Shown here piece after piece: positions 37,574-50,170 of a stretch of 64,000 bases of DNA. This DNA comes from Strix aluco. Its lineage: Eukaryota > Chordata > Aves > Strigiformes > Strigidae. The notes beneath the pieces are model-generated. The model was not told where the DNA came from. It saw only the letters and a program-made list of their open reading frames with translations, and did not search any database. How positions within the stretch are numbered: position 1 is the stretch's first letter; each line of letters opens with the position of its first letter. Both the position numbers and the translations under genes were made by a program. The stretch covers positions 9,401,973 through 9,465,972 of the forward strand of contig NC_133971.1 in NCBI RefSeq assembly GCF_031877795.1, written 5' to 3'.

Positions 37574-40500
37574 CAATGCACCAGTGAACTTGAAACTGGA
37601 CTCTCTCGTGACACAGGAGACACAGATCTGGAAAGACCCACGGTTTGCACCGATGACTGGGTAAGGAGCTTGACATCCTGGCACAAATAATACATGGACT
37701 TAATTTCCATACTGTTAGTTGAGTTGAGGAATCTAAGCACGTGCTGTGCTTATGAATCTATGGAGTGAAGGTGTGTTTATGTTTCACTGGTAAACATCCA
37801 ATCCTGATCATCTGGAAAGGCAGAAAAGGACTGGCCTGTGTTCATGTTTATGTAAGCGGTGGTTACGAGTACATGGGTGCTGGTAAAGGCATCGCTCTGT
37901 CTAAGTCGATCTGTTTTGCCGTTCACATTAATTGTGTAAGTCTGTGGGTGTGTTTGTGTAGCTGGCTCTTTGGAATGCAGCATAAGTCTCTTGAACGCAC
38001 ACATGGGAACAGCAGCAGCCACATCCATCAGGCTGGGACAGGAGAAGCCTCCTGGGTGTGAGAGTCCACCCGAATCAGCTCTCGTGGACCTGAAAGGAGA
38101 AATCCCCCGTGTTCAGAAGTCTGCTGGATCTTGCTGCTCTGTAAAGAATGGGGAAGGAAACCCAAAGCAACTCTGCAGCAGAGATCGCAGTGCGGACAGA
38201 GAGGCAGCAGTGTCTGGGCTGTGAAAGCAATGGGGAGTGCTGGCAGCGGGACCTGCACTGTCTAGGAACTGGACCGCCTTCTAACAAAAGGGCAGGAAGG
38301 ATGCAAGCTCAAAGCTGTCTGAAAAAAGTGATTTGGTGTTTGTTTTCTCCCGTAGGTACCATTAAAGCATCTGGGCAGGACCCTTCTCTGCAGGCCCAAG
38401 AGTGGCTTAGCTCTCCTGGCAAGCTTTGCCTTGAAGAAGCATGCAGGAACGGCTCAAAGTTTTGATAGCCAGACAGCCTCTATGCTGGCACGGGAGGATG
38501 ACTCCAGATGATCCGCCTGTTCCCACAGAAGCCACAGCTGAAGTAGCTCACACTCCAGACGCTTGCCTGTGAGCCCTGCCCCGGCAGCCGCTCCCTACCT
38601 CTTTGGGAGAAGCTGGATCAACTGTTCTGCAGACTGGGCCTGTTCATTTCCTAGTCTGGGTGGAACACAGCAAACAAAGGCAAGGCAGAGGACTCCCCGG
38701 AGCAGTGTCCACTCACACATGGAACACTAAGAACAGGATTCATCTACATAGAGGTTCTGTCTACAATATGGCTGTCAACATCAAGCCCATTTGCCTCAGA
38801 CTTCCTGCACAGTCCGTGCAATCCGTGCATTCAAGGCTGGCTTGACACATCCTACAGGAAAGGCTTTTATTAGGCAAGATCAATCACGCCCTAAACCACA
38901 CCCCGCAACCAAAAGAACTTCCATAGACTACAGTGGGAGCCTGCACACCTTCTTCAGGTGGACACACCTAGTCATATCTGTGATGATTTCTACCATGAAT
39001 GCCAGCAAGGAAGCCCATGTCTGACACTGTACTGATAGAGAATAGCAGGAGACTGGTCCTGAGGGTATGTGTTCTCTCGCTGATGCTGAGCAGAAAGCAT
39101 TATGCACTCTCACAGGCAGGATGCAGGAGACAGATCACAACCCAGTCGACAGCAATAATGAGTGCCTAGCTGGCATTCCTAAGAGGAGGGAATCATCCAG
39201 TCATCTGCAGAGGAAGGTGAACAACTTTGCCAGCAGGTCTGTTTAGACACTTTAGCACAGAGAAGTACCACGGAACCCCGCAGGCTGAATGAGCAACACA
39301 AAGGCAGTTACTGACTGTATGGGGGGGAGGGAAGCCACGTAACAGGTTATGCTCCTTTTCCAGCAAGACATCCTGCAATTTTTCACTAGGTACTGCTCCA
39401 ATCAGCTTTTGAGTTCCTGCTGGATGAAATGGGCAGTGTGGTAAGGACAGAATTGGAAGGACACCACTTGAATAAACTTTAAATGGATCAAATCAGTGTT
39501 TTTAATTGCTAGTAAAACGAAAAGAGCCTGTAAGACAGCATGCAAGGTCAGTAGAGAACCCAGCTATACGTCTGGCAAAATACAGCCCTGAAAGACTAAC
39601 ATTCAAGAACTCATCTGGACCTAACAAATGTATGACATTCGTTCTCAGCCAGGTCAGAATCCTGAGACATTGAAAGAAGATATACTCACCATCAATTTTG
39701 TTGGCCACCCCAGTGCAGGGAGTCTCTGGGCAGAATTCTCTCAGCTACTTGTACCAGTTGTTTCAGTTCTTGTAGGTGACTTTCTGCTGTACATTAAACA
39801 CCCTCTGAAAAAGAGACAGCTGTCATGGGACCAACAGCAAGACATCTCCTGACCAACCCACTGCACCAAACACAAGTACAGAATCCAGAATTTTCCCAGG
39901 AGGGTATCAACAAAGGAAACTGGTCTTTGTTAGGATGAAAGAGAAAAGGGAGACTGTATCCAGCAAGCCTTGAAAAATGCAGCCAGACCGTTTCTTTGCA
40001 TGAGGCAGGAAACAGTCCCTCATTTTCCTTTACATTCTTATTTTGTACTATGACAAGCGCTCTGTCACCCATGACAGTGAACAAGCACTGAGAGATCTGT
40101 TCTGCTAAGTCGGGTCAGATGTGAGTCTTCTCTATGTTCACAATTAAAATATCAGTGAAGTTGACTGATTCTCATAAGTGATGAGAAATTGTGGAAAGTT
40201 AGAGCAACAGCACAAATCAAGAGACCTAAGTGGGTTAGGAGTCAGGAAACAAGACTGATGTCAGCTAATAAATGGGAAGCACAAAGTACAGGAAAATAGA
40301 AAGGGCAGAAGACCAGAGAAGAATGTCTTACGTGGTACCGCTGCAGAACATGTCAGAACAGTTTTGTACTACATCACCCAACAGTCACATCACAGAACAA
40401 GACAGGAATGCCCACTTCCTCCCATCATCTCTGACAGAACTGCTTCTAAATAAGTACATGCAGCTGTATGTACCACCTTACTGGAAAGACAGCGACAAAC

Positions 40501-43500
40501 GTAAGGAAATTGAGAAGACAGCAAAGCCAGGGAATACAGTAAGAGTGCTATCAGGAAAGACAGAAGAGAGCTAAACATACCCAACGACACTGGTTTTATC
40601 TGGTGAGAGAAGAATATAGGAAAGTTTTTTAAACCACTGGAAGAGACAAGAAATATAAGGCAGCGTAATCATAAAACGTAATATACAGGACAAGTGTCAA
40701 CTGGGACTGTTATTTGACAGAATTCCACCAGATCACAGCTGCGACACTACCCTTACCATGATACAAGCAGGAGCCTTATGGTAATAGGTGCATTCATGCT
40801 CTGGAACCTCTCCTGTCCAGCCGTGTCCCAGAAGTCTGTACACACACAAAAAAAGGCTTAGAATGACACAACTTTCCGAGTCCTGTTTTCCTCACAAGTT
40901 AAAGTCAGGATGCAAAGCCCAGTCCATCTACTCAGGGTCACAAATGAGGTTTCACCTCACTAATTTGAAAGATTCCAGGGCTAAGAGATTATGCAAAACT
41001 AGGACCTTTTCTTAGCTAGGCTTAGCTGTGAGTTGTGCAGACACTGAACATCGCTATAAACATACTAGCAAAGAGAAGTCATCAGTAGACATAAATATCC
41101 TGTAACATAGTTTGCTACATCACCACATGTGAGGCTTGACTTTCCTAATTTACACCAGTAAGTTCTTACAGAAGAATAAATCTTTTTGACTCAAGGCTTC
41201 TGATTTACACCAGGGCAAACGGAAGTGCATGAGGCCCATCTTATCTTAATAAAGTTTGTCAGCTACTGTTAAGTGCATTAATGGCAGATATAATAATAAT
41301 ATGTTAGTATGGTATTACAAGATAACAATATCAGATCTGGATTGAAAGGGGAAATAGATTGTTTGTCATTAAGCCATTTACAACACCATTCTCAGCAATC
41401 AGTCGGTTGCAGTGTGCTCCAATTTCAGCTGCTTTTTAATTAAAAGAACAAATCAAATCACAGCTAAAACGAAATCAGAAGCACCCACTTTGGGGAAAAA
41501 AGTTTTCAAAGGATGGCTTTAACATACACTGTTACGTTCAATTTTAGGTGATACAAGGTCACACATAAGGTATAATTTCTTAAAAAAAAAATCACACCTT
41601 AAAGTACACACAAAATAAAATCACACCTGAAACTATGTGGGGAGCGTTTTTTCTCCTTCAGTTCCCAGATTCTTCCATGGTACAACGGTGTTTGTCCGCA
41701 GATGCACAGTTTGTAGAAGACAGTGCCAACAAAGCACCAATCACAATGCAAATACCCCTTGCCTAAATGATTCCCATTAACATTTGTTAAAAAATATTCC
41801 GTTTTTAAACAAAGATAGCCAGTTTAAAGGTATTTAGACTACAGCTGTCAGCACTATTTTCATTTTCAAGCTGAAGTGCCCTCTGCTGGCCACGATTCCA
41901 AATGCCTTTGCTCATACGTTCCGTACGTAACTTTTTCTGAACATGAAACTTTGTTAGAAGAGGGCAGACTCCTATAACGATGTATCATTTCATTGTTGAA
42001 AATTATTTTCCTTTTTACATCAACAGGATCTGCATTAGGGAAAATTCTAAAGGGTGTTTAAACTTTGCGCCAAGAATCAAAACTTCGTTGGCCTTGCTCA
42101 GGTGCTCTACAGATGCCTATAGACTTGAGAGCTGCTTCCTCTGTTTCCCTGAAGCTTTGCGGCAGTCTAGTTCTTCAGAAGCTCAGCGGGCGTAAGAGGA
42201 GACTTCTCTGTCTTTGAAGACAGAGGACAGCTTCAGCCAAAGACCACTAGCTTTGTGAAGCAGCAATGAACTCTTGAGAGGTACCTGCCTGGACCTGAGG
42301 AAGAACAAGTTACTCCCAAGGTGCTCCATCTTTTCCTGCTCTTACCTTGCCATCCAGATGCTTCATGAGGAAAACAACGCAGAGGGCACATGTTTTCTTT
42401 CCCCTAAAGACTACAAGCCAAAAAATGGGCCTTGTTTTAGGGTAGGGTGTTTTCTCTGGTAGAGATGAACAACAGGACTGAGGCAGTGAGAAGGATCAGT
42501 AATGCTATGACCCAGAATTAAAACTTAAAATTGATCTCAAGCTGCCCCTATAAATCTTTTATTTTCTTACCATTATCATTAGTTAGACTTGTATAATCAA
42601 ACAAATACCATCCTTCAAAGGGCAGGTGGAGAAATCGGCTTTCATGCTTGCTAACCGAAAGGCCTGATAAAGGAGACAAAGTATTAAGATGCATCCAGAT
42701 CATTAAGCCTTTGTCTTCAAAGGATTTTCATCATTAGCAAGTTACTTTTCATAGAATTTTTGGACGCATGTTAAAAATATTTTATTCTCTTCACATTTAA
42801 CATAAAGCTCAAGCACTACAGAAAACTAATTTTCAGTGATTTGCTAAATCTAAAGCAGTTTTAGGATATCAGTCTTCTAGTGCATTACATGAACTTTAAT
42901 ATCATCAGTGAAGGTGGGGGAGGCATAGTCAGGCTTAGTAGGCTTAGCCAAATTACAGCCACCGGCATTCAACCACATGCCAATAGTTGCAAGCTTTCTG
43001 GATCTCTGATGCAACTGTACCATCTCCGATGCTACTGTACGATAAGTCACTTTTTTTAAATGTAGCCATAAAACCAAGGTCAAACTGATATTCACAGAGC
43101 TAAAATGACCTTGGAATAATTAAAAGATGAACAGGTACACTTCATTTTTTCTGCGAATTTAGACATACACATTAAAAAAAATACTCATTTTAGTTCTGCT
43201 TTTCTAGCAATAGGTGGCACTATCAAATGCCACTTCCATAATTATCTGCTGTTGCACCGTATCATTCTATATTCAAGGGGAAGAACTGCAAGGAAACATG
43301 GATAAGGTTATTTTCCTTTCTGCTTCCCCTAAAGAACAGAAAATGTATCTTGCAGGTTTTTTGCTTTCTGTTTTAAACTGTAATAATGCTCAAATACATT
43401 TTAACAACAGTTAGAAACCTGAGAGAAATATGTTATTGTTTTTGTAATTACCATAAGGCAGCTGAAACGCCTCAGAATAGGATATGAATTAAACCCAGAC

Positions 43501-45800
43501 TAATTCTATAGAAAATCTCATGAGATTATCAGATCTCAGGCAAATGATGAACTACAGCACAACTGCCGTGAAGCGCACATCACATACAGCACCACGGCCA
43601 CGCGCACACGGACGCAGCAACTTCCTTCTGGGAGGAATCCAGCACAGATGCTGACAGCAGGGCACTGTTGCTCTGTATTGAAGGAAACTGAGCTGCCTAC
43701 TATGAAGTGTAATTCGGAGCAGTTTGCAGTGTTGATGTGTTGAAACTTCTAGAAACTCTGGTAGGAGGAAAAGCCAACTGCTGACAAGCTAACATAATAT
43801 GAAGTAAACTAGGATGGGAAGCCAACTGGTGATCTAAGCAGTAGTTTTCCTAATACAATGCCATACAAATGCCCTGGAATATAGACAGGAATCTGCTTTG
43901 CTTTCAGAAAGAGCCAAAATCCAATGCCTTTGGTGTAAGAGGCAGCATTTATGCCTAAACTTAGGGGAAGAACATTCTTGCATTTGACAATGCCTTTTTA
44001 AGGTCTTGCTGTCATTAAAAAAGACAAATGAGTAAAAGAAAGCTTTCTGAAATTAGACAATTCTAGATTACTTTTTCTCTAGATTAACTCCCTTAACCCT
44101 TTCAAGACACAGCTGCACAAATGAAGTGGCAGAGAGCAAAAGACTGAGATGAAAGGCCAGCTTGGAAAACAGGGAGGAGAGGACAGATACTACCTTTTTT
44201 CAGTAACAGTGCTGAAATTGTGGCCTAAGATGTCTTGCTATTGAAAACATCAAGTCCTTTTAATCTTGTGCAACATAGCTGAAATCAGCCGGAGGTAATG
44301 CTGACTATCCTTGAATTCATCCTGCATTATGCTTATGGAAGCTTAATTAAATTAGCTGTTTAGTGGCACATGCTCATTACCACTTACTGTACTCTGTGCT
44401 TAGAAAACAAAAATAATAATTTTCCTTTGGAAACACATGCTTTCATCAGCTGCACAGGTGATCTTCAGAATAAAGGAATTTTGGGCAGATTGTTGACTCT
44501 GGTTTTCCAAGTCAGTTATGTAATTTAGAATGCAAAGAACATACACCAGTGCCCTGAAATTGACCATGCAGGTCACTACTGTATATGTTACAATGCACAC
44601 TCCCTTTTCTCCAATATAGACCTCTGCACCTCCATCCCATAAGAGCCACGTAGCTTTTTACCTCCATCAGTGTAATACACATGCATTGTCATAATATCAA
44701 ACCCAAATCCAAGATCTGTTAAATAGGCTTCTTTAAAAATCACTGAAACTCTCATCCCGTTTAATCACTGCATTCTTCTTCTCTAAGGATGAATATAACT
44801 TCATGGCTTCCACTAGCCTGGAAATATTACTGGACAAGCCTCTAGGTAATTACTAGGGAGCCAACTTTCTTCTTCCATCAGCGATGTTAGTGAGGAAAAA
44901 AAAGAAAAATCCTGCAATGCTGGCCTTTATGTACATTTCATGCCTTTTTGTGAGCTGTAATGGTGGGAAAAACTGGAAAATTTGTGGTGAGTGTTTGCAC
45001 GTCAGTTAGAATTGAGAAGAAAAAACAGATGATTGGTTATTATTCTTGCTATATGTCTCTGAGGTAAATCTAAGCAACACAAAATGAGAAGTGGAAACCG
45101 TGTGACTTTAAGGAACACACTGGGTTAGGAACTGCCAGAAGTGTTTTTTGTCCCAGTATACTCACTCGTTTGTGGCTCCTTCAATTCTGCAGATCAAAGA
45201 TTCCCAGAACCCTGGGAATCATACTGACTCTAAGTATTTTACATTCCTAAGTGACTACCTATCTACAGCCTCTTTGCACTATTCACTCTAGCTGGTGCTA
45301 AATATTCCACTCCTAGGCTGGCAATAAAGGCACGTATCTCTGTAGAAACCTGCAGCTTGCTAAAACATGTTTGCAGGTGGCACATAAATATCTACTTCCC
45401 AAAGCCTCTTAACAAGAACATACATGCTCAATAATTACACACAATGTAATTTAATTACACACAATGTAATTTAAGAAAATATTGCACACTGGCAAAATAG
45501 AAAGAAGAGTGCTGAATTTCCCTTTCTTACCTGATGGTTTGCGGGGAGCCTAGCACAGAGTACCAAGTGCTGAACATGTAACCTTGTGGATGATGCTAGA
45601 ACTGCTTTCTGCGCATGACCTCTGGTCTCTGCCACGGTAATGTCAATGGCAAGACTAGTTGTCTTAGCAGCCGTCATTTATTGCACCTGGTGTTTCTGTA
45701 AATAATCTTACAATACAGCTGGTCAAAGTCAATGTAGATATCTCTGTCTCTAGAAAATCTTGTCCCTTGGGAGTCCCAGCAGCACGGGGGGAGCGTCCTA
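37574..45800. other. Long stretch with no recognised gene
   Basis: Only short frames without recognisable similarity. The DNA is AT-rich from about 40000 to 45500, with scattered A/T runs. I saw no CR1 tail or LTR boundary here, so it may be old unique or degenerate repeat sequence. Confidence 0.5.
45433..45472. repeat. Perfect 20-bp tandem duplication
   Basis: AATTACACACAATGTAATTT occurs twice head to tail. The unit is itself a near palindrome (AATTACA...TGTAATT). Confidence 0.9.
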
Positions 45801-46620
45801 CTAAAGTCTGTGTGGGCTTATGAGAGATGCCAGACTGCTCCAGTCACTTCCATCTGCTGACAAAGAGGCATCACTGGGGTCAAAAAACTGCTCCATGTTG
45901 AGAGAGTGGGAGACGTCATCTTCTGTCTCTTCATCCCAGGGATGCTGCAGGAGGGAAGTGGCCGTCCAGGTTTCAAAGTCCAGGTTGTTCTGGTTGGATT
46001 CGGTGAGGACCTGCCCCTGCCCCTGGGGACAGTCCATGTGCTGCCCGTCTCCTGTCAAGTCCAGGTTGCCTGTTGTGGGTTGTTTGCAGGCGTGAGCTCC
46101 AGATCCTCAAAATGGAGACTTCTCCCTTCAGGCTGGAGAATTCTCCCGTCAGGCTGGTGTCAAAGATGGCTTCCCAGTCCAAGTGCCCTTCCAGTGATCC
46201 CAGCTCAGTCTGCTCATCCTGGCTCAGCAAGGCAGGGTTGGAAAGCTGAGGCTCCTTAGCCATCTGCTTGAGCGAGGCCTGCTTGCGCTTGTGCCCTGCT
46301 GGATTGGAGTTCAGGTTGCCGGTGACTTCTTCAGACTCTTCCAGCAGCTGCCACAACTCCACATTAATGTTGAGGATGTTATTGGAGGTGGAAGCCGAAG
46401 CAGCTGGGCTGGTGACGCACTCTGCTTCTTGCTGGGCTCTTTTGGTGAAGGCCGGGTGGATCTGCACTGGGGTCATTCTCCTCTTTTTGGAGACACAGTT
46501 CTTGAGCCGGTTGGTGTATTGGGGGTCAAGCTTCCAAAACCCACCTTTCCCTGGCTTGCCCTTCTCCCGAGGCACCCTGATGAAGCACTTGTTCAAGGAG
46601 AGGTTGTTCCGGATGGAATT
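45801..46620 (-). pseudogene. FOXJ1: FOXJ1 last-exon fragment, frame-shifted
   Basis: On the minus strand, after a pyrimidine-rich GGGTCCAG acceptor, the exon starts [13 protein letters not shown], the recognition helix of a forkhead domain, then [12 protein letters not shown] and [14 protein letters not shown], specific to FOXJ1. Further on [11 protein letters not shown] and, near the end, SLLQHPWDE match the FOXJ1 activation region. FOXJ1 is the master transcription factor for motile cilia. The frame changes twice between about 46115 and 46065, and the exon encoding the first half of the forkhead domain is absent: within 90 bp upstream the intron is replaced by a TOPORS-like relic. RNNLS replaces the usual RHNLS, altering a DNA-contact His. 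This is a partial duplicate that cannot make a working factor. Confidence 0.85.
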
Positions 46621-46708
46621 CTGGACCCAAAAGGGAAAAAAAAAACAGGTTGAATGCTTGTCTGCTGCTGCAGCCACTACCTGTGTGGAGAGGCTGATTT
46701 ATACAGTC

Positions 46709-46831
46709 CCAAGACTCTCCCCAGCCCTGCAAGAGGCCATGAAGAGCCTTGTGAAGACACTAGATGGTGAAGAAGCTAGAGACCGCTTCGCCGGCAGCAC
46801 TAGCAGGGCTGCAGCAACTCTTTTTTCAAGG
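46709..46831 (+). pseudogene. Relic of a third TOPORS-like gene (3' end)
   Basis: Two blocks match the 3' end of the TOPORS-like genes, here on the plus strand. 46709-46738 encodes [10 protein letters not shown]. 46789-46831 holds the last codons, RRQH-stop, and the start of the 3' UTR. About 50 bp of unrelated sequence separate them. Nothing more of the gene is present on either side. Confidence 0.75.
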
Positions 46832-47659
46832 GCTCTACAAAGTGTTGGTTAATGTTTATAGGCATATTAAGTTATTTGAGAAGGAGCATATATCTTCCCA
46901 CAAATGCAGGGGAGGAATGGAGGGGCAGAGACTGTCAGAGTTCACAAAGACATGTTAACCCTTTATCAAACTCTGTCACTTTGAGCCCAGAAAAGCATAA
47001 GAAACTGATCCCACAGTCTTTGCTCCTTCAGCACCATTTGGATAAGCAGAATGATGGAAAATATCACTGAATCAATATTCCAGAAGAGTAAAGACTATGA
47101 AAAACTAATTCTTATCACTATTTCTACAGGTATGGGGAGTTTAGATCAAATAGTTTTAAACATGAGCCTGTACTGCTTTGGAATTTCTGTAAGACTAGTT
47201 CGATAATAGAATTACAATTAAAAAAGCCTTAAAAATAGTGAGAACTAATAGCGCAAAGTGAACTTCACATTAGTCAGTTCACACAGGTCTTTCTTTAAAG
47301 CAAGTTATCAACACCTTGTTTTTAATCACATTGAAAAGGGAGATAGCACCTGGAGTTTTCTGGCACCCCAGATGGGACAGCTGCGAAGCCTGGCCCAGAC
47401 CGTCTTGCCGGATGCTGGTGGGGAGAAGCTGCTCCCCAGATTCCAGTGCGAACCTACCTATTGTTCAGAGTCTCCATGAGTAATGTCCTCATCCAGAGCA
47501 GGTAAGCGACTCAAAGGTGCAACACATGATAAAGAGACATTGCATGGAGTATGGTAACAATAGGTGAAAGTGTTTTATAAGCTTTGTGCACATTTGGACA
47601 GTGATGACTTGAGTGCATGAAAGCGTGGTTGGTAGAGAATGTTGTTTTCAAGTAACAAT

Positions 47660-48505
47660 ATGGGAGCAGGACAAGGGCCAGGACAATGTGTGGAGGTTTC
47701 CCCTTGCTCCCCATTAGGATGCATCCTGAAAACACTGGAATAAGTTTGGTGGAGGTCCCCTTATAAGGGGAAAATTAAAGGAATAGTACACCCAGTGACG
47801 GCCAAAGTATAAATTGGAGGATGAGGAAAAATGGCCAGAGATGGGGACTTTGAAAAAAACACAGTTTTGTAACTCATGTTTTGCAGAAGGCTGGATAAAT
47901 GGGATGAAATCCCATAGGTGGATTTGTTCCTTACTGTAAGAAACGATCATGAAACAAGAAAAAAATGTAAACTGTTGGTATCAGATTCAAATTTATTAAT
48001 AACAATGGAGGATAGAAAGGAATTGCCTTGATGTCGCTCTGCTTGTCGTATTGGAAAAAAATATTTGAAAACGGAGGATAAAAAAGATGATGTGCAGTTG
48101 TTGGTTTCCCTAGGCAAAGATCAGGATAGCATTGTTGAAAGCAAGGAAAAGGGGAACTGAAGTATTTAACCCCACTGCAGGCAGAACTCAGGTGCAACAG
48201 AATCCTGTGATTCAGGCTCCACACTGCGCCAGGCAGTAGGATCAGATGGAACACCTGTATATGTGAAAGCTCCTTCTTCAACCTCAGATTTAATGAACTG
48301 GAAGGAGTCTGATGGGTCATATTGAGAAAATCTGGAGAAAATGTATGATAGTTGCAAACCATAATCCAGATTGGAATGATGTGCAGGTGTTGCTAAACAT
48401 TTTGGTTCTGCCTGAGGGAGAGAGAACAGTGCTGGAAAAAGCTCAGGAGGAGACTGAGAGGCTGAGGGACTGTTGTGAGAGTGTCAATCTGAATATAATA
48501 CTCTG
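47660..48505 (+). pseudogene. Class I retrovirus gag remnant
   Basis: It begins ATGGGAGCAGG, giving Met-Gly, the N-terminal glycine used for myristoylation, then SPLGCILKTL of a gammaretrovirus-type matrix. Matrix similarity continues, with several stops, to about 48050. Capsid appears at 48290-48480 (DLMNWKE, NPDWNDVQVLL, and EEIERL-like coiled sequence). The major homology region and nucleocapsid are missing. Confidence 0.7.
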
Positions 48506-48509
48506 ATTT

Positions 48510-50160
48510 TGCCTGTTAAACAGCCACATTCACAGGAATACCATTTAGTAAAAGATCTGAGAGCTATTAATTAAATAGTGACTGATATACATCCAGAGGC
48601 ACCCAACGCTTACACTTTGTTAACAACGATAGTTGATTCAGATGTTTAATGGACTTAAAAGATGCCTTCTTCTGCATTCCACTGGAAGAACTTAGTCAGA
48701 AACTGTTTGCCTTTGAATGGGAAAGCCCTCCAGTAGGGCGCAAAATGCAGCTGTGCTGGACAGTACTTCCTCAAGGATTCAAGAACAGTCCTACAACCTT
48801 TGGTAATGTACTGGCAAAAGAAGCAGAGCAATGGCAACATAAGAAGACTACAACTACCTTGTTACAATATGTAGATGGTATCTTGTTGGGGGCAGACACG
48901 CCTGAAGAATGTAAAGAGACAACTGTCAGTCTACTGAACTTTCCGGGGTTAGCAGCATCCAGAGTGTCACAAACGAAAGCAGAAATTATGCAGAAAAATG
49001 TGATTTATCTTGAATTTGAGATATCCCAAGGAGAAAGAAAACTAGGAGTTGAAAGAAAGGAGGCAATTTGTCAAATCACTGCCCCCAAATCGAAAAGAGA
49101 ACTCAGGTGATTTCTAGGGATGGGCAGATGGTGTCATCTGTGGATACCTAATTTTGGATGGATGGCCAAACCTTTGTATGAAGCTGTCAAAGGATCAGGA
49201 GAGTTACTGGAATGGACTCCAGAATGCCCAAAAAGATTTGATGGAATAAAAATTACTGTCATGAGTGCTCCTGCCTTAGGTCTCCCAAATTTAACAAAAC
49301 CTTTTAAACTTTACGTGCATGAGAGAGGACATCAGGAACTGGGAGTGCTTGTACAAATGTTGGGGGATTGGAGAAAACCACTAGCTTACTTTTCAAAACA
49401 GTTGGACAAGGTAGGCTCTGGATGGCCAGGATGTCTGAGAGCAGTGGCAGCTGCTGTATTGTTCATATAAGAGGCACGAAAATTGACAGAAAATTACTGT
49501 TTATGTGCCACATACTGTTGCAGCAGTACTGGACAGAAAGGACACCACTGGTTATCCCTGAGCAGGATGGTGCTATTAATACCAAGCAGTACTGCTGCAG
49601 CAAGAGGATATAGCAATGAAAGTATCCAGTGCATCGTTGTTACCTTTGCATAAGAAAGAAGAATTGGCACGATTGTTTACAGACTATTGAACAGGTATAC
49701 TCCAGTCATTCAGACCTGAAGCATACTCCTTTACAGAATCCCAGCTGGGAGCTGTTTACTGATGGAAGCAGCTCCATTGTGAAAGGAGAACGGAAGGTTG
49801 GATATGCCGTTGTCACCCTAAAAGAAGAAATAGAGACACAAGCACTGCCAGTAAGCACATCCTATCAGAAAGCTGAATTAATTGCTTTTAAACACAAGCT
49901 CTGGAATTATCAGAAGGAAAGTGGGCTAATGTCTATACTGACTCGAAATACAAGCTCATGGTGCAATTTAGAGAAAGTGGGTTGTTATCTTTGCAGGGGA
50001 ATCCTATAAAATGCAGTGAAGAAATTATGAAATTACTTGAGGCCATTAATAAACCTAAAGAAAGAGCAGTGATACACTGCAAAGCACATTGATCCGGACA
50101 AACTGATGTGATTATAGGAAATAGAAAAGCAGATGAGGCTGCAAAAAGAATTGCTTTTTT
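48510..50160 (+). pseudogene. Class I retrovirus pol remnant (reverse transcriptase and RNase H)
   Basis: An open stretch at 48649-49110 carries MDLKDAFFCIPL, LPQGFKNSPTTF and the catalytic box, which reads YVDG (48868-48879) instead of YVDD. A stop at 49108 splits it from the connection domain (49120-49470). RNase H lies at 49740-50150, with LFTDGSS and AELIAF holding its Asp and Glu. The reverse transcriptase lacks a key metal-binding Asp and so could not have worked in this state. Confidence 0.85.
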
Positions 50161-50170
50161 TAAAGAACTT

